The notes under the pieces: model-generated | Database searches by the model: none | The model's input: the letters and a program-made list of their open reading frames with translations, nothing else | What the model was told of the DNA's origin: nothing | Part shown: positions 8,190 through 15,175 of the stretch, in pieces | How positions within the stretch are numbered: position 1 is the first letter of the stretch | Layout: each line of letters begins with the position of its first letter | Position numbers and translations under genes: made by a program | Assembly (NCBI GenBank): GCA_036504335.1 | Contig: DASXVJ010000001.1 | Location: 248,001-312,000, forward strand | Direction of reading: 5' to 3' | Source: Fen-183 sp036504335 | GTDB lineage: Bacteria; Acidobacteriota; Thermoanaerobaculia; UBA5066 | Length of the DNA stretch: 64,000 nt

Positions 8190-9614
8190 GTGTCCGTCGC
8201 CGTCGTCTGGCTGCGGCGGAACCTCCGCCTCGACGACAACCGCGTCCTCGACGCGGCCCTCCGGGCCGCGGACGCGGTCGTCCCCGTCTTCGTCCTCGAC
8301 GACCACTACCTCGTCGAGGACTTTTCGCCGCCGCGCCTCGCGTTCCTCGCCGGATCGCTGAGGGAACTCGCCTCCGGGCTCGAGCGGAAGGGTGGCCGAC
8401 TCATCGTCCGCAAGGGCCCGGCGGGCGATGCGCTCGCGGCGCTCTGCCGCGAGACCGGCGCCGACGCGGTCTTCGCGCACGCGGACCACGAGCCGCACGG
8501 GAAGGCCCTCCACGACGAGGCGCGCCGCGCGCTCGCGGCGCAGGGGACCGCGTTCCACGCCGTCGAGGACCTGCTCCTGCTTCCGCCGGGGCAGCTCGCG
8601 ACGCAGGAGGGCAAGCCCTTCACGGTCTACACGCCGTTCTCGCGCCGCTGGCTCGAGGCCGACAAGGCCGCTCCCGTTCCCGAGCCCGCACGCGTTCCCG
8701 CGCCCGACACCGTCCTTTTCCGCGAGTTCCCGTCGATTCCTCTCGAGAAGCCGCGGGGATTCCGTGAGACGGGAGCGCCCGCGAACCCGGAGGCCGGCGC
8801 CGCAGCGGCCCGCCGCACGTGGGACGCGTTCCGCGCGTCGGCGCTTTTCCGCTACGCCGGGGAGCGCGACCGGCCGGACCTCGCGGGCACGTCGCGCCTC
8901 TCGCCGCACCTGCGCTTCGGGACGATCGGCATTCGCCGCGTTCTCGCCGAGGCGCGCGCGGGATGGAGAAGCGCGCCGGCCGAAGGCCGAAGGGGAATCG
9001 AGACGTTCGTCAAGGAGCTCGCCTGGCGCGAGTTTTACGCGGGGATCCTCCACGCATTTCCGCGCGTTCTCACGGAGAACTTCCGGAAGGACTTCGACGC
9101 GTTCCCGTGGGCCGAAGGCGACGAGGCCGAGCGCCGCTACGCCGCGTGGACGGAAGGGCGCACCGGCTATCCGATCGTGGACGCCGGGATGCGGCAGCTT
9201 CAGGCCGAAGGCTGGATGCACAACCGCGTGCGGATGATCGTGGCGTCCTTCCTCACGAAGGATCTGCTCGTCGACTGGCGGCGGGGCGAGGCGTTCTTCC
9301 GCAGGCACCTCGCCGACGGCGATCCCGCCTCGAACAGCGGGGGCTGGCAATGGGCCGCGGGCTCGGGCACCGACGCGCAGCCGTTCTTCCGGATCTTCAA
9401 TCCCGTCCTGCAGGGCCGGAAGTTCGACCCCGACGCGGCGTACGTGAAGAAGTGGGTGCCGGAGCTCGCGACCGTCGAGGCGAAGCCTGTTGGCCTCCAC
9501 GCCCCGTGGACGCTCGTGGCGCCGCCGGCCGACTACCCCGCCCCCGTGGTCGACCACGCCGCGGCGCGGGCCGCGGCGCTCGCCGCGTTCGCGACGATTC
9601 GGCGTCCGGCATGA
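8190..9614 (+). CDS. phr: Deoxyribodipyrimidine photo-lyase
   Basis: 474 residues, the usual length of a class I CPD photolyase. The N-terminal Rossmann domain (VAVVWLRRNLRLDDNRVL) binds the antenna chromophore. The C-terminal FAD domain shows TSRLSPHLRFGTIGIR, the ELAWREFYAGILHAFPRVL segment, TGYPIVDAGMRQL, and the diagnostic DPASNSGGWQWAAGSGTDAQ followed by PFFRIFNP. The enzyme repairs UV-induced pyrimidine dimers by blue-light electron transfer from FADH-. Its stop overlaps the next gene as ATGA. Starts at GTG. Confidence 0.95.
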   Translation: MSVAVVWLRRNLRLDDNRVLDAALRAADAVVPVFVLDDHYLVEDFSPPRLAFLAGSLRELASGLERKGGRLIVRKGPAGDALAALCRETGADAVFAHADHEPHGKALHDEARRALAAQGTAFHAVEDLLLLPPGQLATQEGKPFTVYTPFSRRWLEADKAAPVPEPARVPAPDTVLFREFPSIPLEKPRGFRETGAPANPEAGAAAARRTWDAFRASALFRYAGERDRPDLAGTSRLSPHLRFGTIGIRRVLAEARAGWRSAPAEGRRGIETFVKELAWREFYAGILHAFPRVLTENFRKDFDAFPWAEGDEAERRYAAWTEGRTGYPIVDAGMRQLQAEGWMHNRVRMIVASFLTKDLLVDWRRGEAFFRRHLADGDPASNSGGWQWAAGSGTDAQPFFRIFNPVLQGRKFDPDAAYVKKWVPELATVEAKPVGLHAPWTLVAPPADYPAPVVDHAAARAAALAAFATIRRPA

Positions 9615-10885
9615 GGCCGAGGCTGCTCTTCGCGCTGGGCGCGATCGTCGTCGCCCGGTTCGTGCTGCACGTGTTCTTCGTGCCGGCTTACGACGGGCCG
9701 GACGAGCCGTTCCACCTCGCGCGCGTCCTCGCCTTTTCCCGGGGCCCCTTTTTGGCCGCTCTTCGGGGTGCCGTGCTGCCCGCCGACCTGGTCGACTCCG
9801 TCTCCCGCCGCCCGTGCGGCGCCGACCTGTCGCGGGTCTTCCATTGCGCGCGGTTCCCGTCGAAGGGTTCGGTGTTCAACCTGGTTGCGAAGGCTCCGGC
9901 GGGCTCCGGTGCGAGCGCGATCCGCGAACGCAACTACGAGAACCAGCAGCCGCCCCTCGCCTACGTCGTCGCCGGACTGATGCTCCGCGGCCTCCGGATC
10001 GACGAACCGGACCACGCCCTTCTCTTCCTGCGTCTCCTCTCGGTCTTCTTCGTCGCCGTCGCCCTCTTCGGCCCGCTGCGGATGCTCTCTCGCGACCGGT
10101 CTCCGGCGCTCGCCGGCCTGTTCCTGCTCGCGCTCCTCGTGCCGGGCGCGGCCGAAGCGCTCGCACGCGGGTCGAACGACGCCTTTCTCTTTCTCTGGGT
10201 CGCCGCCGTGCTCGCGGCGCGGGCGCGCGAGCGGTCGTGGCTCGTCCTGGTCCTCCTCCTCGCCGCGGGCCCGCTGATCAAGCTCACGGCGTTCCCCGTC
10301 GTGGTGTTCGTCGTCGTCTCCCTGTGGCGTTCGGGCCGGCGGCGGACCGCGCTGGCGGGCCTGGCGGCCTCCCTCGCGGTCGTTCCCGTCCAGTGGGCCC
10401 GCGGCTGGCTTCTGGGCGCCACCTACACGTACGGGCCGCAGGGACTGGGGGAGGATTTCGGCCAGGTGTGCGTCGGTCTCCTGCGCTCCGCGTGGGGCCT
10501 CGTCAAGACGGCGTTCTGGGTGGGCGGATGGACGGCGTTCCGCCCGCCCTGGGCGCTCGTCGCGGCGGCCGTGACGGTCGTGGCGCTCGCGCTCGCGACC
10601 CTGCGTCCGATCCGGCTCCGCGCCTTTCCGGAGCATGCCCTGGCGGCCGCCGTCGCCGCCCTGGGAACCGTCGTCATCGCCGTCGGCAACCGGCGGTTCG
10701 CGGGCACGTGGGGCGGCCTCTGCGGGTGGTACCTGTGGGGATGGTCCCCCTGGATCGCGGTGTATCTCTCCGACACGAGCGTGCCAGCGCGGGCGCCGCG
10801 CACCGCGCTCGTCCTCGCGGCGATCGGCGTCGTCGTCGCCGCGAACGTCGTCTGGTTCGTCACCGCGCTCGGGGCGTACGGATGA
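9611..10885 (+). CDS. Polytopic GT-C/DUF2142-like membrane protein
   Basis: 424 residues, with ten or so hydrophobic segments spread over the whole length. The first loop after TM1 contains PAYDGPDEPFHLARVLAF and the next NYENQQPPLAYVVAG, the Asp-Glu-x-x-His and Pro-Pro-x-x-Tyr pattern of DUF2142 and related GT-C glycosyltransferases that use polyprenyl-phosphate sugars. An actual transfer reaction is inference. It is translationally coupled to the photolyase (ATGA overlap) although the functions look unrelated. Confidence 0.72.
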   Translation: MRPRLLFALGAIVVARFVLHVFFVPAYDGPDEPFHLARVLAFSRGPFLAALRGAVLPADLVDSVSRRPCGADLSRVFHCARFPSKGSVFNLVAKAPAGSGASAIRERNYENQQPPLAYVVAGLMLRGLRIDEPDHALLFLRLLSVFFVAVALFGPLRMLSRDRSPALAGLFLLALLVPGAAEALARGSNDAFLFLWVAAVLAARARERSWLVLVLLLAAGPLIKLTAFPVVVFVVVSLWRSGRRRTALAGLAASLAVVPVQWARGWLLGATYTYGPQGLGEDFGQVCVGLLRSAWGLVKTAFWVGGWTAFRPPWALVAAAVTVVALALATLRPIRLRAFPEHALAAAVAALGTVVIAVGNRRFAGTWGGLCGWYLWGWSPWIAVYLSDTSVPARAPRTALVLAAIGVVVAANVVWFVTALGAYG

Positions 10886-10907
10886 ATCGGGGTTCGGATC
10901 GCCCGCG

Positions 10908-13040
10908 CTACGGGGCCGCCCGCGCGCCGGCCTCGAGCCGCGGGACGGGCGTGTCGAGCGGGAGCCCGTAGAGTGCGGCGTACGCGCTCTGGAAGTAGAG
11001 GACGCGCTTCACGTAGACGCGCGTCTCCGTGATCGGGAGCCCCTCGAGAAACTCGTCCATCGGCGCGCCGCCCGCGGCTCTCTTCCACGACCTCACGCGT
11101 CCCGGCCCCGCGTTGTACGCGGCCACGGCGGCGGCCGAGTCGCCGTTGAACTCCGCGAGGAGGTCGCGCAGGTACGCGGCGCCGAGATGCACGTTCTCGG
11201 CGGGGTCCCTGAGATCCGGCCGGCCCTTCGATCCGTTCTCGCGCCGGTTCATCGATTTTCCCGTCGCGGGCATGACCTGCATCAGGCCGAGCGCGCCGGC
11301 CTTCGAGCGGATGTCCGCGGTGAAGACGCTCTCCTGCCGGATGACGCCGTAGAGGAGCGAGGCGGGCAGGCCGACACGCTGCGCCTCGCGCTCGACGATG
11401 CCGGAGTGCGCGACGGGGTAGTACGCGCGGCGCACCTCGGCGGGCACGCCGCCCTCCTCGGGCGTCCCGAGCTCCGGGTAGCGGCGCTTGAGGAGGCCGG
11501 CGGCGCGCCGGTAGTCACCCGTTCCGGCTGCGACGCGCGCCGCGAAGACCGGATCGAGCGTGCCCTCGAGCTCGGCGGCGTCGCCCGCGAGGTCGGGAAA
11601 GCCGCAGGACATGAATTCCCGCGAGGGTGACAGCGGCGTGTCGCTTTCGGCCGCGGCGTCCCGGAGGGGGGCGGTCGCGGGCACGGCGAGCGCGACGCCG
11701 AGCGCGGCGGCGGCCCAGCGCGCGTAGAGGTCGGGCGCCGCGCCGGGAACGAGGTTCGCGTAGAGGGAACGCGCTCCGGCCGCGTCGCCGAGCTGCTCCT
11801 TCGACCGTGCGGCCCAGTACGTCGCGCGCCGCCTGACGCCGACCTCGCGCCAGAGAGCGCTCTGCTCCTCGAAGGCGCGCGCGGCCTCGGCCCAGGCACC
11901 CGCCGCGTAGAGATCGAACGTGTCGCGGAACGCATCGGAGGCTCCGGCGTCGTTCGCGGGGTCGATCTCGAGGAGGCGCAGCAGGAGCGCGCGCGCCTCG
12001 TCGCTTCGGCTCGTCCGGCGGGCGAGGCGCACGCCGGTTTCGAGCAGCCGGCGGCGGTCGTCTTCCGCGAGCGGCCGCGCGAGCAGCGCCGGAAGCTCGG
12101 CGAGGCGGAGCCCGGCCGCGGAGCGCTGGGCGGGCGTGAATGCGGGCGGGGCCTTCGCGGGCGCCGGTTTCTTGCTGCGCGAACTGCGCCGCGCGGCGCG
12201 GGGCGGCGGTTGTACGAGAACGCGCGCCTCGGCGAGCCATGAGAGCGCGGAGCGGTGCAGCGCCTCCGCGTCTCCGAGCCCGTCGGGCGGCGGAAGCGCG
12301 AGCAGGCGCCGCGCGTCCTTCGGACTGCCCGCGACGAGCCAGGCCTCGGCCGCCGCAGTCCGCACGGAAACGGGAGGAGCCGGGCCGAGCGACTTCAGAA
12401 GCGCCGCAGCCTGTTTCGGGTCGCGCCCCGCGACGGCGCGGGCGCGGGCGGCCTTCACGCCGGGAGGGGCGGCTTTCATGGCGGAGTCGAACGCAGCGCG
12501 ATCCGTCTCGTCGAAGAGGTCCGCGGCGCGCTCCGGCGCATCGGGCCACGCACCGCCGGCCGCAGCCAGCGCGAGCCGCCCTTCGTCGCGCGACGGGGCG
12601 ACGCGGGCGAGCGCCAGCGCGCGCGCGATTCCGGCGCGCGCGTGGCGCTGGTCGGGCTCGGGCCGGGCCGCAAGGGCGTCTCTCACCGCGCGTTTCTCGG
12701 CGGCCGTCGCCGCGACACGAGCGGCCTCGCCGAGGGCTTCGCGGGCGAGGACCTCGTCCTGGGCGGATGCATAGGAGACGAGAGCGGCGACCGTCGTCGT
12801 CTTGGCGGGCAGGCCGGCGGAGAGCCCGATCCACGCCGCGAGACCCCGGATGCCGAGCGGCGTTCCGTCGAGGCCGGCCGCGAGCGCGGGCGCCGACGCG
12901 TCGCCGCGCGCGAGCGCGGCCGCTGCACCCGCGAACCCGCGGCGCAGGGCCGGGAGGTGCGGCGCTCCCGCGGGCGCCGCGTCCGGCGGAGATCCGGAAG
13001 CGGCGAGCGCCGCGAGGAGCGCGAGGACGGCGGGGCTCAG
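10908..13040 (-). CDS. Soluble lytic murein transglycosylase (Slt-like), apparent CTG start
   Basis: About 710 residues: signal-like N terminus (SPAVLALLAALAASG), a long superhelical alpha region with Ala-rich TPR-like repeats, then a C-terminal SLT domain: GVIRQESVF (catalytic Glu), KAGALGLMQVMPAT, NVHLGAAYL and AAVAAYNAGPGRVRSW. It cleaves the MurNAc-GlcNAc bond to give 1,6-anhydro ends. The frame is open further upstream but has no ATG/GTG/TTG between the GAF gene's stop and the conserved part. The only start giving a signal peptide is CTG at 13040. The first in-frame ATG, near 12480, would delete the export signal. It follows the GAF protein gene by 10 bp in the same unit. Confidence 0.85.
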   Translation of the reverse strand: MSPAVLALLAALAASGSPPDAAPAGAPHLPALRRGFAGAAAALARGDASAPALAAGLDGTPLGIRGLAAWIGLSAGLPAKTTTVAALVSYASAQDEVLAREALGEAARVAATAAEKRAVRDALAARPEPDQRHARAGIARALALARVAPSRDEGRLALAAAGGAWPDAPERAADLFDETDRAAFDSAMKAAPPGVKAARARAVAGRDPKQAAALLKSLGPAPPVSVRTAAAEAWLVAGSPKDARRLLALPPPDGLGDAEALHRSALSWLAEARVLVQPPPRAARRSSRSKKPAPAKAPPAFTPAQRSAAGLRLAELPALLARPLAEDDRRRLLETGVRLARRTSRSDEARALLLRLLEIDPANDAGASDAFRDTFDLYAAGAWAEAARAFEEQSALWREVGVRRRATYWAARSKEQLGDAAGARSLYANLVPGAAPDLYARWAAAALGVALAVPATAPLRDAAAESDTPLSPSREFMSCGFPDLAGDAAELEGTLDPVFAARVAAGTGDYRRAAGLLKRRYPELGTPEEGGVPAEVRRAYYPVAHSGIVEREAQRVGLPASLLYGVIRQESVFTADIRSKAGALGLMQVMPATGKSMNRRENGSKGRPDLRDPAENVHLGAAYLRDLLAEFNGDSAAAVAAYNAGPGRVRSWKRAAGGAPMDEFLEGLPITETRVYVKRVLYFQSAYAALYGLPLDTPVPRLEAGARAAP

Positions 13041-13050
13041 GGGGTCCCGC

Positions 13051-14766
13051 TCAGCCCATCGGCCCGAGCGACTCGGCGCGTCCGTCCGCGAGGATGCGGA
13101 CGAGCTCGTCCCTGAAGAAGTCGTGCTCGCGGCGGATGTGCTCCGGCGTGCGCTCGTCGTAGACCTGCCGGCTCCGCTCGATGTCGTCCTTGAGGCGCTC
13201 GTAGAGGTCCGACGAGGCACGGCCTTCGTCGACCTTCTTCTCGTTGTAGAGCTTGATCTCCGAGATGAGGAGGCGCGCGAGGCGGCGGGCGTCGTCGAGC
13301 GAGCGCTGCGGCCCTTCCGCCTGGCCGGCGCGGCCGCGCGGCACGAAGCCGGAGATCGGGCGGACGCCGCTCGCATCCTTCGGAGGCAGCACGGCGGAGG
13401 CGCCCGTGCGAGCGGGCTTCTGGACCGTCACGTCCACGCCGCCGGGAGCGGACGCCCGGGGCCCCGGGCGCAGGGCCGCGCTCGACGCGCGAAGCGCCTC
13501 GAAAGCGCCGGTGAAATCGCCGGTGGATGCGCCGGAAAGAGGCGACGGAATGCCGGTCGGAGGGGGCGGTGCGGTCACGCTCGGGGGCGGCGTCAGCGAC
13601 GGATACGGGATCGAGCCCGAGGCCGGCACGGACGTGGCCACCGTCGACGCGGCCGGCGGCGCCGGCATGGGCGCGGACGGCGTGATCATCGACGGGATTT
13701 GGCTCGTGAGGCCGGGATCCGAGAACGTGTGCTTCAGGCTCGGGACCGGGCGCTTGCCCGACTCCTCGATGGCGCGCAGCGCCTCGCGTGCGTCGGTCGG
13801 GCGCGGCCGGGCCGGAGGAGCGGACGGCGGCTCGAGCGCCGCGACCGTCATGGCCGGCCGCGGAGGAGGGGGAGGCGCGGCGATCGTCGCGGCGGGCGGC
13901 GCCATCGAGAGCGCGTCGAGGCCGGGCGCGGGCATCTGCACGGTGGCTCCGGGCGACGCGACCATGAAGCGCGCGATCTTCTCGCCGGTGGGCGTGAGCG
14001 TCGGAGAGGGGATCTTCTTGCGGGCCGCGAGGAGGTCCACGGCGAGTCCGGTGACGAACGTGAGGATCTCGATGGCGGCCTCGTTCAGGCGGCCCTCCTC
14101 GCCGGGCAGCTCGTCGGCGCAGACGATGCCGGCCAGGCGGTCGCGGATGACCATGGGGACGAGAAGCGTCCGCGCGGGGGCGGGGCCGGAGAGCGCGCGG
14201 CGGAGCGGCGAGCTCTCGTCGGGCGGCTCGGCGACCATCGAGCGCTGGCCCTTCAGCACGGCCGCGACGAACGGATCGTCCTCGGCCCCGAGGTCCACGG
14301 CGCGCACGGCCTCGTCGCGGCCGCCGGTCGCGTCGTAGCCGACGGACTTCCAGCCCGTGAGGCGGTCGTTGCGCAGCACGAGGAGCGCGACGCGCGAGGC
14401 GTGCGCCTGCGTCTGTGCGAGGAAGCGGGACAGGACGTCCACCTGCGTGCGCGCGGACTCCACGGCGGCAAGCGACCCGCGGACGACCGTCCAGTCGGCC
14501 TGCGCGGGCACCGCAGGCGCGGCGGCGCGCGCGGCGGGGGCCGCCGCCGGAACGGGGGGCGCGGCGTCCTCGAGCATGAGGGCGACGACGTCCTCGGGGA
14601 ACAGGGGCTTGGCCTGCGCCGGGATCTTGTCGGACAGGGTCGCAAGCAGGGACTCGATGTCCCGGCGTGCGTCGACGAGCGACGACTTCCACGTCGCGAG
14701 GTGGTCCTCGAGGTGCGTGGAAAGCGATTCGATCAACCGGCGTGTCGCGGCGGGATCCACCGACAT
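13051..14766 (-). CDS. GAF-domain protein with proline-rich linker and C-terminal helix
   Basis: 571 residues. Residues 1-60 are a helical N terminus. A GAF-like domain spans about 90-260 (SRVALLVLRNDRLTGWKSVGYD, then RTLLVPMVIRDRLAGIVCADE). A roughly 200-residue Pro/Ala/Ser-rich disordered stretch follows, then a charged C-terminal helix region (DDARRLARLLISEIKLYNEKKVDEGRASSDLYERL), a tail also seen on proteins that assemble at division or chemosensory sites. I cannot name a function. The ATG has AGGAG 7 nt upstream. It is the first gene of the unit with the Slt-like enzyme, so a link to cell-wall or septum work is possible but inferred. Confidence 0.7.
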   Translation of the reverse strand: MSVDPAATRRLIESLSTHLEDHLATWKSSLVDARRDIESLLATLSDKIPAQAKPLFPEDVVALMLEDAAPPVPAAAPAARAAAPAVPAQADWTVVRGSLAAVESARTQVDVLSRFLAQTQAHASRVALLVLRNDRLTGWKSVGYDATGGRDEAVRAVDLGAEDDPFVAAVLKGQRSMVAEPPDESSPLRRALSGPAPARTLLVPMVIRDRLAGIVCADELPGEEGRLNEAAIEILTFVTGLAVDLLAARKKIPSPTLTPTGEKIARFMVASPGATVQMPAPGLDALSMAPPAATIAAPPPPPRPAMTVAALEPPSAPPARPRPTDAREALRAIEESGKRPVPSLKHTFSDPGLTSQIPSMITPSAPMPAPPAASTVATSVPASGSIPYPSLTPPPSVTAPPPPTGIPSPLSGASTGDFTGAFEALRASSAALRPGPRASAPGGVDVTVQKPARTGASAVLPPKDASGVRPISGFVPRGRAGQAEGPQRSLDDARRLARLLISEIKLYNEKKVDEGRASSDLYERLKDDIERSRQVYDERTPEHIRREHDFFRDELVRILADGRAESLGPMG

Positions 14767-14815
14767 ACTTCTCCTGACGGCGCCAGTCTGGGCCCGTGCG
14801 GCGTCGTGTCCCGGC

Positions 14816-14821
14816 ATTATA
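14816..14821 (-). promoter_or_regulatory. -10 element TATAAT for the GAF gene
   Basis: A perfect TATAAT on the minus strand, with TG two bases upstream, 49 nt before the GAF ATG. No good -35 is seen, so it may act as a near-extended -10 promoter. Confidence 0.5.
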
Positions 14822-14860
14822 TTCAGACAACACAACTTGTGCCCGCCGCCGGCCTCCTGA

Positions 14861-14889
14861 TTGACGGAAGGCCCCCGGCCCCTTAGCAT
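14861..14889 (+). promoter_or_regulatory. Sigma70-type promoter of the rpsU operon
   Basis: TTGACG (14861-14866), exactly 17 bp, then TAGCAT (14884-14889). The expected transcript start is near 14896, giving a leader of about 60 nt that contains an inverted repeat GTCCGG (14905-14910)/CCGGAC (14921-14926). It is divergent from the GAF promoter, 40 bp away. Confidence 0.7.
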
Positions 14890-14904
14890 GTGGGGTTTGC
14901 CCGC

Positions 14905-14926
14905 GTCCGGAGACCGTCGTCCGGAC
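14905..14926 (+). promoter_or_regulatory. Hairpin in the rpsU leader
   Basis: GTCCGG and CCGGAC form a 6-bp stem around a 10-nt loop between the rpsU promoter and its ribosome-binding site. It could be a binding site for S21 feedback or an RNA stabiliser; the sequence shows only the stem. Confidence 0.35.
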
Positions 14927-14957
14927 CAGTCGGGGCGCGGAAGGAGGGATTCCAAAA

Positions 14958-15164
14958 GTGCCGCTGATCCACGTCAAAGAGGACGAGTCGTTCGAGAACG
15001 CCCTGCGCCGTTTCAAGCGCAAGTGCGAGAAGTCCGGCATCCTCTCCGAGCTCAAGAAGCGTCAGCACTACGAGAAGCCCTCGGCCAAGCGGAAACGCAA
15101 GGCCATCGCCGCCCGCAAGAAGATGCTCCGCAAACTCGCCGAAGAGCGCCGTACCGGGATGTAG
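14958..15164 (+). CDS. rpsU: 30S ribosomal protein S21
   Basis: A 68-residue basic protein with the S21 pattern: VKEDESFENALRRFKRKCEKSGILSELKKRQHYEKPS, then a Lys/Arg-rich tail. S21 binds the small subunit platform near the anti-Shine-Dalgarno and helps initiation. The GTG start has AAGGAGGGA 9 nt upstream. It is the first gene of the macromolecular-synthesis operon, driven by the promoter at 14861. Confidence 0.97.
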   Translation: MPLIHVKEDESFENALRRFKRKCEKSGILSELKKRQHYEKPSAKRKRKAIAARKKMLRKLAEERRTGM

Positions 15165-15175
15165 ATTCCCGGTTG

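Noticed and set aside
8819..10885. A 688-residue plus-strand frame beginning inside the photolyase gene
   Set aside because: Its first 264 codons are the Arg/Gly-rich shadow of phr. The real membrane-protein gene begins at the ATG at 9611.
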